DNA of 64,000 nucleotides from Bog-950 sp046329495 (GCA_046329495.1 JAXLUO010000004.1:124001-188000); one strand, 5' to 3'. Shown: positions 26,401 through 34,858, counted from the first letter of the stretch. Numbers and translations are program-made. Notes: generated by a model from the sequence alone, not told the origin.

Positions 26401-26582
26401 GCATTGGGTTGTTTGTATATCTCTTCAAACTTTTCGCGGGCTGCCAGGTAGTTGTGTTCATCAAAAAGCTCTAAGCCTTTACGGAAAGCCTGTTCCCTAT
26501 CGAGATAAACCTGCGATTGCTGGGCAGGTGCATACAGCCAGGTTGCAAAACATAGTAGTATAAAAGCGAGCGTCTTATGCAT
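23463..26582 (-). CDS. Large periplasmic TPR protein
   Basis: This 1039-residue protein has a signal peptide (MHKTLAFILLCFATWLYAPAQ) and then runs almost entirely as tetratricopeptide-type helical hairpins. Recurrent words include YxKAIExF, FxKKDYEKL and ALxYYKLLY. TPR arrays form curved surfaces for binding other proteins. Its stop overlaps the start of the outer-membrane barrel gene, suggesting that it is a periplasmic or envelope partner of that barrel. It is longer than the T9SS/gliding TPR protein SprE/PorW as I know it, and I do not equate the two. The function is unassigned. Confidence 0.75.
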   Translation of the reverse strand: MHKTLAFILLCFATWLYAPAQQSQVYLDREQAFRKGLELFDEHNYLAAREKFEEIYKQPNAYTYHGNEVLMQNLEFYIAASAAEVNDKDAEKLLLAYYKKYHETDKRRLVNLYLGKYYYQNKKYQEAIDYLSKVKTEDLNNQQLYDYRFMLAYSYFTKKKFTEAKPLLASIKDVKDKYYYPATYYFAFISFYNKDYNDALKSFTDIEDSKMYASVIPYYIAQIYFFKKDYEKLVPYIQKNLDKPEVLYKDEMRYLLGKVYFQKSDYTKALPLLEAYIGKNAKVGKEDIYQLAYCQYKTGAYTKAIENFKQLNLLDEAMGQNATYALADCYLKTNQKDKARSAFQSAASMKYDETIRENALYNYGKLSLEAGNSSEAIESFETYLDKYTNGTYADDVSELLATALVQTKNYDKAYRIMENLKLSSPMIKEAYQKVTYFRAVELFNDGNMDEAFKLCEKSLSKPLNLELVALATYMEAEISFNQAQYADSRRSYMKFNELCSPAVEKKGEASKFRSLYNIGYSYFKQKQYSDAAVYFENATKESATTIDKKGVQALQSDLYLRWGDCSFVTKNYSKAVDAYSVIVDNNWSSAEYAQYQKGIILGLMGRDDDKIATLNKLIASKPASNYADQSYYEIGETELERGNLTAARNAYQNVINKYPGSEKLAAAYMKTAVIDYNANKKEQAIDDYKLVVKKFPGSGEEKEALQALKELYIELGRADDYFAYIKGNTNVVVSSSEEDSLTYQAAENAYNANDCSRASTLFGSYVSKFPNGIFAMEAHWKRYECLAKVKDYATALADLEAIIQNKYSKYYEKSLQKASGIAYFEVKDYRKALDYYKLLYIASGSQQNSYTAMVGMLSSAVKLLSHDEVIEYADQLINSGTAKDIDIQEAYYQKGKSYYAKGDKEFALGAFNRVAEYPVNEKCVESKYMVAKVLYEQGNYKQSMDTCFRVKNKYASYEYWVVKTFILLADNYYAQGNAFQAKATLESIVGNYKGDAAVLEEARQKLEKIRTEELNKSKLMMVAPTDTLIMETDSLIINR

Positions 26583-26774
26583 GTGGTCCGTACTGGTTAT
26601 TCTAACGAAACAAAGTTACGTTTTAGTATAACCGGGGTTTAGCTGTGGGCGGCTTCGATTTCCACGAACCGGCGCGGGGGCTATGGTAATTAGGACAGTA
26701 GGAGGAATGTAATTGGTAGATTAGTGAACAGGTGGATTAGTGATTGGAAAGAAATAAAACTGTAAAGAAGCAAC

Positions 26775-26963
26775 CTATTTGCTTTCCATTTTCTTTAACC
26801 GCCGTTCCATACTGAACAGAAACAGAAAGATAAGTACCAGAATAATACCGATTACACCTATGGCAATGTTCATTTTCATGTCGCCGGCGGTGGGAGCAGT
26901 GTCCTGAGCAAAAGTTACGAGGTTCATCAACAGGCTTAAGGCTACAAGGTTTAACTTTTTCAT
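26775..26963 (-). CDS. ccmD: CcmD-like small membrane protein
   Basis: This 62-residue protein starts MKKLNLVALSLLMNLVTFAQD. A possible cleaved signal comes first, then one strong membrane helix (IAIGVIGIILVLIFLFLF) and a short basic tail (MERRLKKMESK). CcmD homologues are tiny single-helix proteins that help release holo-CcmE from the CcmABC haem export complex. The start overlaps the ccmC stop as ATGA (26960-26963), supporting this start over a longer frame to 27017. Assignment rests on size, topology and position after ccmC. Confidence 0.65.
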   Translation of the reverse strand: MKKLNLVALSLLMNLVTFAQDTAPTAGDMKMNIAIGVIGIILVLIFLFLFSMERRLKKMESK

Positions 26964-28141
26964 GCTTCTTGTTTTTGCTGCAGGTTTTGTAAACGTATAC
27001 GGATAGAAAGTAACCACATACCCAACATTATCCAGCCTATTACAGCGGGGTAAAAGAACATACGTAGATGACTATCTAAATCGTATTTGTTGAACGCCGG
27101 ATTGCCTGCCTGGCCGGGGTGTAGGCTATCTACCGCGCCCGAGCGGGGAACGATAAAAATAAACAGTATGAATATTACTACCGAGAACACTGAGTAAACT
27201 GCAGAGATACGAGCGCGCTTAATTTCGTCGGTAATGCTGGAACGCAGGATAAGGTAAGCCAGATAAACAGCAATGCTGATTAACGCCCCCGAAAGTTTGA
27301 TATCGTAAAACACCATGTTGCGGATGGCATCGCCCCAGCTTAGGCCGATAAACCAGGTATATTTACTCCACAGCGCGCCGGTGAGGTAACCGCAAACACC
27401 GTAAAGCAATGCAATAACAACGGCATTGGATGCAAGCGTATCGTATCGCATATCGCCTTTAGCCAGGTAAAGCACGCTAAAGGCCAGCGAAAGCACAACC
27501 ATAAACGTCATACCAAACCACATAGGCACATGGTAAAAGGTATTGCGGATGCTTTCTTCCAATATCTCGCGATACGGGAAAATAAAGTGACGGTTGTCAC
27601 TGTGCTTAACTACAGGTTCTTCGGTTTTCGCATCAGCATAAGTCGTCGGGGTAACAGTAGCCAGTTCGGTACCTTTGGAGACGATTGCGTCCTTAACTTC
27701 AACAATACTATCGAACTTAATGGGATTGGTATCTACCGGTTCTACATACGCTTCAATAGCTACACCTTCGCGCAATACGATAGTGCCGTCGTAATCATCA
27801 TTCGCTACAATATCAAAGGTTGGTTGTTTCAGCGAATCATATTGTGCAGCGCTTAACCCGAACGAAGCCTGAATGCGATTGTCGTCGAGCACTTTAATGC
27901 TTTGGGGTACGTAAAACTTACCTCCGTTGGTAAACCAAAGCTGCACTTTACCTGCATCGGCATTTGCAAAGTGAGTGCGATAACCGGTAACAGTAAAAGT
28001 ATAGGTTGAGTCGGGGTAAAACTGGCCCGGGCTTACAACAGGCAAACCGGGACCCATTGGCACCAATAAACCGCCTATTACTACATACGACAAAAGCACT
28101 ACACATACCCACTTCCACCAACTGCTGTAAAGCCAATTCAT
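26960..28141 (-). CDS. ccmC: CcmC-like haem exporter subunit with a periplasmic insert
   Basis: This 393-residue protein has membrane helix 1 at residues ~8-28. A ~170-residue soluble, beta-rich insert (VSPGQFYPDSTYTFTVTGY onward) follows, and then five or so helices containing FYHVPMWFGM and a SLHPGQAGNPAF loop, both typical of CcmC. CcmC presents haem to the chaperone CcmE for cytochrome c maturation. The usual tryptophan-rich motif is altered: after LWSKYTW the text is FIGLSWGDAIRNMVFYDIKL. The start at 28141 puts the first helix at the N-terminus; the longer frame from 28210 would overlap ccmB. Gene order ccmB-ccmC-ccmD supports the call. Confidence 0.75.
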   Translation of the reverse strand: MNWLYSSWWKWVCVVLLSYVVIGGLLVPMGPGLPVVSPGQFYPDSTYTFTVTGYRTHFANADAGKVQLWFTNGGKFYVPQSIKVLDDNRIQASFGLSAAQYDSLKQPTFDIVANDDYDGTIVLREGVAIEAYVEPVDTNPIKFDSIVEVKDAIVSKGTELATVTPTTYADAKTEEPVVKHSDNRHFIFPYREILEESIRNTFYHVPMWFGMTFMVVLSLAFSVLYLAKGDMRYDTLASNAVVIALLYGVCGYLTGALWSKYTWFIGLSWGDAIRNMVFYDIKLSGALISIAVYLAYLILRSSITDEIKRARISAVYSVFSVVIFILFIFIVPRSGAVDSLHPGQAGNPAFNKYDLDSHLRMFFYPAVIGWIMLGMWLLSIRIRLQNLQQKQEA

Positions 28142-28197
28142 AGCCTGAAATTCGAGAAACGTAAGATAAAACCGACACGAAAACCGCAGGGCGATTT

Positions 28198-28878
28198 TTA
28201 GTCGCGCCAAATATATGGAAATAAAATAAGCGCCAATATGGGTTGCAGCACGTTGAGCGCCAATAACAAAAGCAAGTTTTTGCTTACCTCATCGGTAAAG
28301 CCGGTGGTATCCATACAGGCCGTAGAAAGCCGGGTTAAAAAGATGATTAAAGGTATAACCAAAGGGAACCCCAGCACTGCTAATAAAGTAGCGTTATTGC
28401 CTGCGCGGCTGGCGATGGCGCTCATGGTAGTAAAAAGAAACGAATAGCCGGTGCCACCCAATATTACCGTTAAGAAAAACACCCGGTAATTAACAATAGG
28501 AGAGCTGATCATGGCGGTAAAAATGGCGAACGTAAGAAACGCCAGAAGCACGGTAAAAAGGAAGTTATAGATCAACTTAGCCAGTATTAACGCTTGGGGC
28601 GGTATGGTCCAGTAATAGTAATAAAACCGGCCTTCGGGTTCGCGGAAGAAAGAGTTCGCCACTGCATTTACCGAACTGAATAGAATAATAAGCCAGAACA
28701 GGATGCTCCAGATTGGCGCTTCAATATCATGCAGACTGTTATTGTATTGCAGGGCGAAGAAGATGACCAGCACCGAACTGAAAACATACAGCAAAACACC
28801 ACCTAACACATACTTATTGCGGAACTCAATAAGCAGGTCCTTTACCAATACTGCCTTAACTGAACGGAGCAAATTCAC
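28198..28878 (-). CDS. ccmB: Haem exporter protein CcmB
   Basis: This 226-residue protein has six hydrophobic helices. It carries the family-typical stretch FSSVNAVANSFFREPEGRFYYYYW and the GTGYSFLFTTMSAIASRAGN region. CcmB is the membrane subunit of the CcmAB ABC transporter used in cytochrome c maturation. It is the first gene of the ccmB-ccmC-ccmD set on the minus strand, 56 bases before ccmC. The ATPase gene ccmA is not in the window. Confidence 0.85.
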   Translation of the reverse strand: MNLLRSVKAVLVKDLLIEFRNKYVLGGVLLYVFSSVLVIFFALQYNNSLHDIEAPIWSILFWLIILFSSVNAVANSFFREPEGRFYYYYWTIPPQALILAKLIYNFLFTVLLAFLTFAIFTAMISSPIVNYRVFFLTVILGGTGYSFLFTTMSAIASRAGNNATLLAVLGFPLVIPLIIFLTRLSTACMDTTGFTDEVSKNLLLLLALNVLQPILALILFPYIWRD

Positions 28879-29055
28879 GCGTTAAATATAATGGGTTCTC
28901 AAGCAATGAAAAGCAGGTTACACAAAGCCACAAAGAACATAAGTTAGATAGAAGGTGTTACTTTTATGTAAAAGGGCATTCTAATTACAAGGCCTATCCA
29001 ATACCTTTGGGTCACCTTTTATACTTTGTGCCTTAGTGTTATGTAAATCAGTCTT

Positions 29056-29406
29056 ATGAAATATCTTTCCTTGTTCCTGGTTCTTTTTTTAGCTGCCTGC
29101 AACAGTAAAACCGATGCTACCCTGCAGAGCAAATCATCGGATGGTAAAACGGTGGTGGATATAACTGCTCACCGGACAACTGCGGCCGATGCCTGGACGG
29201 CCGACATTGTAGTGAAAAGCTATAACTGGAAACCCGGCACCCTGCATGTAACCGAAATATATGCCGATGACCTGAACAGCGAAACCGTGAAATTTGACTG
29301 GCAGGATGAACACCATTGTCTGATAACTTTTAAGCTAAGGGATAATACAGCCCGACATTTCCAATTGCTCTGCTCGCCCGAAGCGCTGCAACTGGGCGAA
29401 ATATAA
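29056..29406 (+). CDS. Small lipoprotein
   Basis: This 116-residue protein has a lipoprotein signal ending LFLAAC (lipidated Cys15). The remaining ~100 residues look like a beta-sandwich (WTADIVVKSYNWKPGTLHVTEIYADDL). I do not recognise a family. It stands alone on the plus strand between the ccm genes and the DoxX group. Confidence 0.65.
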   Translation: MKYLSLFLVLFLAACNSKTDATLQSKSSDGKTVVDITAHRTTAADAWTADIVVKSYNWKPGTLHVTEIYADDLNSETVKFDWQDEHHCLITFKLRDNTARHFQLLCSPEALQLGEI

Positions 29407-29490
29407 CGGCAACACTAAGCCCCGAAGGAACCAGGTGCGTAAAGGAGCTGCTTTAAGTGTCTTCTTTTTTGTGTTTTGGAGTCAACCTTT

Positions 29491-29859
29491 TCAATTTCCC
29501 TTCTTGCGCTTCCGTAGTAAGCCAACCACCAGTATTACCAGCATGGCTGCGCCGAAACCAAGTTGGATATACATATTGCGCAGTTGCTTCTTTTGCTGCT
29601 CTTTTTGCTCTGCCACAAACGAATCCAGATTACGGCTCATCTGCTCCTGACTGCGGGCGAATTCAGTAGACTCAATTCGTGCCAGGTTTTCCTTTTGCAT
29701 GGAGTCAAACTCTGCCTGTTGTTGCAGTAAAACCTTGTTCATCGAATCAATATTCAACCGCTCAACAGGCTTTTCCTGCGAAACGACCTTTTTAGCTTCT
29801 GTAGACAAGGTAAAGGCAAGCAGAATAACTACGATGAATGTGCGGGTTAGCATGAGCAT
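29491..29859 (-). CDS. Membrane-anchored coiled-coil protein
   Basis: This 122-residue protein has an N-terminal signal helix. A Glu/Gln-rich segment (residues ~35-90) likely forms a coiled coil. It ends in a C-terminal membrane helix (LGFGAAMLVILVVGLL) and a basic tail. It is probably inserted in the inner membrane with the coiled coil outside the cytoplasm. Its start overlaps the stop of the DoxX gene by one base (TAATG), so the two are translated together. The function is unknown. The second Met (29853) is an alternative start. Confidence 0.65.
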   Translation of the reverse strand: MLMLTRTFIVVILLAFTLSTEAKKVVSQEKPVERLNIDSMNKVLLQQQAEFDSMQKENLARIESTEFARSQEQMSRNLDSFVAEQKEQQKKQLRNMYIQLGFGAAMLVILVVGLLRKRKKGN

Positions 29860-30218
29860 TAGTTTTCGGGTTTAAAATAAGCATAAGCCCACCAGATTAA
29901 CGGCAATTGCAGGGGCAAACGCAAATACAATACTATTGATGGCACCTGCCATTCGTTTCCATAAAGTGCCATACGGATATTAGCCGGAAAAACGGCAACC
30001 AGCAACAGAATAATGCCCGCAGCGCTTAGTTTTCGGCTGGCAGGTAAAAGCAAGCCTATGCCTAACAAAGCTTCAAACACACCGCTTACATATACCAATT
30101 GTTGAGGGTAGGGCAAAAAGTCCTGCAGCATTTTGGTATAAAATGGCTCGTTAGCAAAGTGGTTTAAGCCGGCTGCTATATACAGTAAAGCCATTAGGTA
30201 CAAGCCCCAATTCTTCAT
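29859..30218 (-). CDS. DoxX-like membrane protein
   Basis: This 119-residue protein has four membrane helices. The pattern AGLNHFANEPFYTKMLQDFLPYPQQLVYVSGVFE and PANIRMALYG is typical of DoxX-like proteins. Members are associated with redox processes in some bacteria, but most, including this type, have no proven reaction. It forms a two-gene unit with the overlapping coiled-coil protein. Confidence 0.75.
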   Translation of the reverse strand: MKNWGLYLMALLYIAAGLNHFANEPFYTKMLQDFLPYPQQLVYVSGVFEALLGIGLLLPASRKLSAAGIILLLVAVFPANIRMALYGNEWQVPSIVLYLRLPLQLPLIWWAYAYFKPEN

Positions 30219-30312
30219 AAAATGTTCTCTTTTTAGTTCGCTGCGCTACCTGATGTTCAGGTAATTATAGGGGCAAGATAGGCAGTGTAAGCCACATTTA
30301 ACGCAGGGACAT

Positions 30313-30320
30313 TATATTTG
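30313..30320 (+). promoter_or_regulatory. Bacteroidota -7 promoter element
   Basis: TATATTTG matches TAnnTTTG and lies 19 bases before the start codon of the isomerase gene at 30340, so the leader would be short. Confidence 0.6.
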
Positions 30321-30339
30321 TCGTCCTAATTTTGAAGAG

Positions 30340-31338
30340 ATGTTTGATTTAATACGCGAATTCCCGGGTCAGTTTTACAAGGCCCTTGTTATTGGTAAAG
30401 ATGCAGTACTGCATACCGAACGCAAGGCGCCCGTTAAAAATATTGTGGTTGTGGGCTTAGGTGGCTCAGGCATTGGGGGTAACCTGCTTGCTGAGTTGCT
30501 ACGCGATGAATTATCTATACCTGTAACCATCAACAAAGGCTACTTTTTACCTGCCTTTGTTGATGAAAGTTCGCTGTTGATTTTAGCCAGCTATTCCGGT
30601 AATACGGAAGAGGTAATTTCATGTGCCAAGGATGCAATACAACGCGGTTTAATGCCAGTATGCGTTAGTTCCGGTGGTAAATTGGAACGTTTCGCTAAGG
30701 AAAACAACTTAGATCTCATTCTTATACCGCCTAATTTTCCTCCGCGTGCTGCCCTGGGTTTCTCTACCGTACAATTGTTTATCATCCTTAACCGTTTTGG
30801 GCTTATTAGTGATGCCTACCATGCTGCCTTCCAGCGCGTGGCCGAATTTCTGGCCAAGGAACAGGAGAAGATTATTGAAGATTCAGAATTTCTGGCAGGC
30901 CGCTTATTAGAGAAAGTAGTGATTGTATACGCCGAAGATAAATACGAAAGTGTGGCTCTGCGTTTAAAGCAGCAGATCAACGAAAACTCGAAGATGTATT
31001 GCTGGTTTAATGTAATACCCGAGATGAACCACAACGAGATTGTGGGCTGGCGTAATCCGAATAAAAATCTTGCTGTACTGATATTCCGCAGCGAAGATGA
31101 ATATCACCGCAACACGCAGCGCATATTGTTCAAGAAGGATGTAATTACCACGCTATCGGATAATATTTACGAGATAGAAGCCAAAGGTGCCGATAGCTGG
31201 GAGAAGCATTTTTACCTGATCCATTTCGGCGATTGGCTGAGCTATCACCTGGCCATGTTACAGGGCATAGATCCGGTTGAAGTTAACGTGATAACCCGCC
31301 TGAAAGATTTCTTAAGCACTTCCCCTAATCCGCAATAG
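30340..31338 (+). CDS. Bifunctional phosphoglucose/phosphomannose isomerase
   Basis: This 332-residue protein has a SIS domain at residues ~30-150 (VVVGLGGSGIGGNL, SYSGNTEEV, SSGGKLERFA) and the PGI/PMI C-terminal domain (PEMNHNEIVGW, then IDPVEVNVITRLK). It interconverts glucose-6-phosphate and fructose-6-phosphate, and mannose-6-phosphate with fructose-6-phosphate, feeding glycolysis and GDP-mannose for polysaccharides. It is followed 2 bases later by rluD, so the two are co-transcribed. Confidence 0.88.
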   Translation: MFDLIREFPGQFYKALVIGKDAVLHTERKAPVKNIVVVGLGGSGIGGNLLAELLRDELSIPVTINKGYFLPAFVDESSLLILASYSGNTEEVISCAKDAIQRGLMPVCVSSGGKLERFAKENNLDLILIPPNFPPRAALGFSTVQLFIILNRFGLISDAYHAAFQRVAEFLAKEQEKIIEDSEFLAGRLLEKVVIVYAEDKYESVALRLKQQINENSKMYCWFNVIPEMNHNEIVGWRNPNKNLAVLIFRSEDEYHRNTQRILFKKDVITTLSDNIYEIEAKGADSWEKHFYLIHFGDWLSYHLAMLQGIDPVEVNVITRLKDFLSTSPNPQ

Positions 31339-31340
31339 TA

Positions 31341-32408
31341 ATGCAGGATATTGAAGAGGAAGAAGTTCAGGGCTTAGGTCAGGAAGGCTCCGATGAGTTT
31401 TTTGAGGAAGTCAATCTATCTATCGATCCGCGCCAAACCACAGTGCGTATCGATAAGTTTTTGCATGTACACCTGGGCAATAACGTTAGTCGCACCAAGA
31501 TACAAGCCGCGGCCGAGGCGGGCAATGTGCGGGTAAACGGCAAACCTGTAAAGCAGAACTATAAGATACGCCCCGGCGACCAGATACAGTTGCTAATGCC
31601 AAGGCATGCAGAGAACTTTGACCTGCTGGCGGAGGATATACCGTTGGATATTGTATACGAGGATGAGGATATTATCATCATTGATAAAGATCCTTTTATG
31701 GTGGTGCATCCCGGCTTAGGAAACCCCAAAGGCACGCTGGTAAATGCGTTGTTGGGTTACCTAAAGAAACTACCTGAAGCAAAAGAGGATTTCCGTCCGG
31801 GATTGGTACATCGTATTGATAAAGGCACCAGCGGTTTATTGATTGTGGCTAAAACTGAAATGGCCCTGGCGCATTTAGCCAAGCAATTCTTCGACCGCAC
31901 AATCGACCGTAAATATATTGCATTGGTATGGGGTAATATTGCCGAAGAAGAAGGAACCATAACAGGCAATATCGGTCGCCACAGCCGCGATAGAAGGCAA
32001 TTTGAGGTGTTCCCGGAAGGTGATTTTGGTAAACATGCAGTTACCCACTTTAAAGTATTGGAGCGCCTGAACTATGTTACCCTGGTAAGCTGCAAGCTTG
32101 AAACCGGCCGCACGCACCAAATACGTGTGCATATGAAACACATAGGCCACACCTTGTTTAACGATGAGCGCTACGGTGGCAACAGAATATTAAAAGGAAC
32201 GGTTTACAGCAAATACAAGCAGTTTGTAGAAAACTGTTTTGAAATACTACCTCGCCAGGCATTGCATGCAGCTACGCTTGGTTTTATTCATCCCCGCACA
32301 GGCGAAAAGATGTTTTTTGAGGCACCCTTGCCAAAAGACTTTACAACCGTGCTTGAGAAATGGCGTAAGTATTGGACTAACCCGAATGCTTTAATAGAGG
32401 AGGAGTAG
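31341..32408 (+). CDS. rluD: RluD-type 23S rRNA pseudouridine synthase
   Basis: This 355-residue protein has an S4 RNA-binding domain near residues 30-95 (RIDKFLHVHLGNNVSRTKIQ) and then the RluA-family catalytic domain. The active Asp160 lies in LVHRIDKGTSGLLIVAK. The C-terminal RTHQIRVHMKHIGH segment is also typical. RluD makes pseudouridines in helix 69 of 23S rRNA. It starts 2 bases after the isomerase stop. It converges with the CapA-like gene at 32414 with only 5 bases between. Confidence 0.88.
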   Translation: MQDIEEEEVQGLGQEGSDEFFEEVNLSIDPRQTTVRIDKFLHVHLGNNVSRTKIQAAAEAGNVRVNGKPVKQNYKIRPGDQIQLLMPRHAENFDLLAEDIPLDIVYEDEDIIIIDKDPFMVVHPGLGNPKGTLVNALLGYLKKLPEAKEDFRPGLVHRIDKGTSGLLIVAKTEMALAHLAKQFFDRTIDRKYIALVWGNIAEEEGTITGNIGRHSRDRRQFEVFPEGDFGKHAVTHFKVLERLNYVTLVSCKLETGRTHQIRVHMKHIGHTLFNDERYGGNRILKGTVYSKYKQFVENCFEILPRQALHAATLGFIHPRTGEKMFFEAPLPKDFTTVLEKWRKYWTNPNALIEEE

Positions 32409-32413
32409 CTGCC

Positions 32414-33454
32414 TTATTCGGTAATTGGAACAATTTCACCGCTCAGTTCAATCTTCAACTTTGTATCCGGAAAATCCTGCTTGGTTAAATCGCGTACAAC
32501 TTTGGTTACCTGTGCCGATTTATCAAGATGAACATACGTGTGCGATAGCTGATAAGTAGGGAAGATGTGTGCTTTAATAAACTCGCCTTTTCGGTTAGTA
32601 GACACCTTAAAGATCGGTGCTAAACCATTTACGCCCCTAACGTTAATACCGCCATACGTACAAAAGTTACCTGCGCTGTAAGCAATAAAACGGTTGTTGT
32701 ATAACTCAACTGCGCGGCTAACATGGGGGCCTGAGCCGATAATGATATCAGCCCCTGCATCTACCAAAGCATGTGCAAAACCATATACATCGCCACGGTC
32801 TTCGCCATGGAACATTTCGTGCTTTTTAGGCACGCGCTGATAGGTGTTGCCCTCTGCTCCTCCGTGGAAAGAAACGATAACAATATCTGCTACAGAATCC
32901 AGCGCACGAATAATAGCTGCTGCGGCAGCCGTATCATTAACGCTTACACAATTGCTGTTAGGCGAAAAAGCAGCAAACCCGTAGGTAATGCTATCCTTTA
33001 TAAAAACAATAGAAGGGTTGGGTAGCTGACCTGCATACAATAGACCTGCGCCATCCAGGGCTCGCATAGTTGATTGGCGGCCAAGGTCGCCAAAGTCGCC
33101 TGCGTGGTTGTTGGCAATGCTCATTACATCAAAACCCGCTTTTACCAGGTTCTTTACATAACCCTCAGGGCTACGGAATACATAACAAACCGTAGAGTCC
33201 TTACAGGTTTTTGCCGTGCCGCCTTTGTTTAACAGCACGCCTTCCAAATTACCCATGGTTACATCTGCGCTCTGTAGTATGCTATCCACCTCTTCCATCA
33301 GGTGCGCACCGCTATCTGTCGGCAACTCAGCCTCCGGATATAGGGTGCCCATCATAATATCACCCACTCCAATAACAGTAACGGTATCGCCCGGCATGGC
33401 GTAAGTAAACGTTAAACCTAAAAGCAGCAGGAGAATAACCAGGGAGGATTTCAC
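32414..33454 (-). CDS. CapA-family (PGA_cap) metallophosphatase-like protein
   Basis: This 346-residue secreted protein has a signal peptide (to about residue 19) and then the CapA fold. Its motifs are GVGDIMMGTLYPE, GNLEGVLLNKGG, NNHAGDFGDLG and VSFHGGAEG. The family resembles calcineurin-type phosphatases and is linked to poly-gamma-glutamate export in Bacillus, but in Bacteroidota its task is unclear. It is followed downstream by nothing on the same strand, and the MerR gene lies 27 bases upstream. Confidence 0.75.
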   Translation of the reverse strand: MKSSLVILLLLLGLTFTYAMPGDTVTVIGVGDIMMGTLYPEAELPTDSGAHLMEEVDSILQSADVTMGNLEGVLLNKGGTAKTCKDSTVCYVFRSPEGYVKNLVKAGFDVMSIANNHAGDFGDLGRQSTMRALDGAGLLYAGQLPNPSIVFIKDSITYGFAAFSPNSNCVSVNDTAAAAAIIRALDSVADIVIVSFHGGAEGNTYQRVPKKHEMFHGEDRGDVYGFAHALVDAGADIIIGSGPHVSRAVELYNNRFIAYSAGNFCTYGGINVRGVNGLAPIFKVSTNRKGEFIKAHIFPTYQLSHTYVHLDKSAQVTKVVRDLTKQDFPDTKLKIELSGEIVPITE

Positions 33455-33481
33455 AAGAGATAGTTTATTGAATAAAGGCTA

Positions 33482-33820
33482 TTAACCTAATTGATCTTTC
33501 AGTTCAACCAGAAACCGGCGGATGCTTTGTAGCTGCTGAATCACTTGAAATTTCTTGCGCTCGGCTTCGTAGCGGCTACGCAGTTGCTGTCGGGCTCCAT
33601 CTAAGGTATACCCTTTATCCTTCACCAAATGATGAATCAGCTTCAGGTTCTCAATATCAGCCCTGGTAAAAAAACGATCGCCTTTGGCATTTTTTTTCGG
33701 GCGTAAGATGTCAAACTCTTTCTCCCAATACCGCAGTAACGAGGTGTTAACGGACATCATTTCGGCCACCTCGCCAATACTGTAATACAGCTTCTCTATT
33801 TCTTTCTCCTTGTAAGGCAT
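33482..33820 (-). CDS. MerR-family transcription regulator
   Basis: This 112-residue protein has the MerR winged helix at residues ~10-80 (YYSIGEVAEMMSVNTSLLRYWEKEFDILRPKKNAKGDRFFTRADIENL). A short helical tail follows for dimer formation. There is no cysteine ligand pattern in the tail, so metal sensing is unlikely. Small proteins of this type are common in Bacteroidota next to M23 peptidase genes, as here (55 bases apart). Targets are unknown. Confidence 0.8.
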   Translation of the reverse strand: MPYKEKEIEKLYYSIGEVAEMMSVNTSLLRYWEKEFDILRPKKNAKGDRFFTRADIENLKLIHHLVKDKGYTLDGARQQLRSRYEAERKKFQVIQQLQSIRRFLVELKDQLG

Positions 33821-33874
33821 TACAGAAGCTTATGGGTTTCGATCGGTTTACAAATAATTCTGCTCAGCTAAGCA

Positions 33875-34858
33875 TTAATCCAGCGTCTGGCCAGGGTTGT
33901 TGCTCAGTTCTATCATCTTCTCAAAGTCGGCATCCTTCAGGTCGTTGTAATAAAAATACACGGGGTTAACCGCCGCACCGCCTTTTAATACCTCGTAATG
34001 CAGGTGCGGGCCCGTTGATTTACCGGTACTACCCGAATAAGCAATAACCTCGCCACGTGTTACCTTTTGGCCGGGCGACACCTTAAAGCGCGATAGGTGC
34101 GCATAACGGGTGCGGTAGCCATAACCATGGTTCACTACAATTTCGTTGCCATATCCGTTAAAGCTATAGTTTACTGATTCTACCGTACCATCACCTGTTA
34201 CGTGCACTTCAGTGCCCACAGCACAGGTAAAGTCCATCCCCTCGTGGAATTTGGTAATCTTATATACCGGGTCGATACGCCAGCCATACCCCGAGGCCAT
34301 GCGCTCCAGTTTCTTGTTCGGGATAGGCTGAATAGAAGGTATAGAAGAAAGCATTTTCTGCTGATTCTTAATCATTTCCGCTACCTCATCGTAACTTTTA
34401 CTTTGAATGGCCATTTGCTTCTTCAGCTTATCCACCCGGATAGCTACCTCCTTCATTATTTCCCCGTTATCGTATTTATCGAGGTAACGGTATTTGTTCA
34501 CCCCGCCTGATCCGGCTTCCCAAACATCGGATGATACCGGGTCGGCTTCGAACAGTACGCGGTAGATGTTACCATCGCGGTAATGCAGCCCGTCCAGCAC
34601 TTCGGTCATGCGTTGCACATCCTGGTTCATCAGGTCGTATTGGGTGCGTAGTTCGGCAATCTCCGAGCGCAGGATTTTCTCCTTTGGTGAAGGGAAGAAG
34701 TTATAATAAATGGTTGAAATGGCCAGCGAGAACACCAAAGCAGCTACCATAAATCCCACAAAGCGAAGTATACGGGTGGTCCAGCTTACTACCGCTTTTT
34801 CGTAGCTAAGCGTGTGGGTATTAAATATATAGCGGTCCTTCTTTTTGAATAATGCCAT
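33875..34858 (-). CDS. Membrane-anchored M23 (LytM) peptidase
   Basis: This 327-residue protein has one membrane helix at about residues 32-50, a helical coiled-coil stretch at ~60-170 and a LytM/M23 domain at ~185-300. Zinc ligands and catalytic residues are all present: His205 and Asp209 (HEGMD), and His285 and His287 (HLHYE). It should cut peptidoglycan cross-bridges or act in cell-wall remodelling from the inner membrane. It is probably in one transcript with the MerR and CapA-like genes downstream. Confidence 0.85.
   Translation of the reverse strand: MALFKKKDRYIFNTHTLSYEKAVVSWTTRILRFVGFMVAALVFSLAISTIYYNFFPSPKEKILRSEIAELRTQYDLMNQDVQRMTEVLDGLHYRDGNIYRVLFEADPVSSDVWEAGSGGVNKYRYLDKYDNGEIMKEVAIRVDKLKKQMAIQSKSYDEVAEMIKNQQKMLSSIPSIQPIPNKKLERMASGYGWRIDPVYKITKFHEGMDFTCAVGTEVHVTGDGTVESVNYSFNGYGNEIVVNHGYGYRTRYAHLSRFKVSPGQKVTRGEVIAYSGSTGKSTGPHLHYEVLKGGAAVNPVYFYYNDLKDADFEKMIELSNNPGQTLD

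Noticed and set aside
29435..29669. Two overlapping plus-strand frames of about 70 codons
   Set aside because: They lie opposite the coiled-coil membrane protein gene, which has a signal, a helix and coupling to the DoxX gene; the plus-strand text has no recognisable features.
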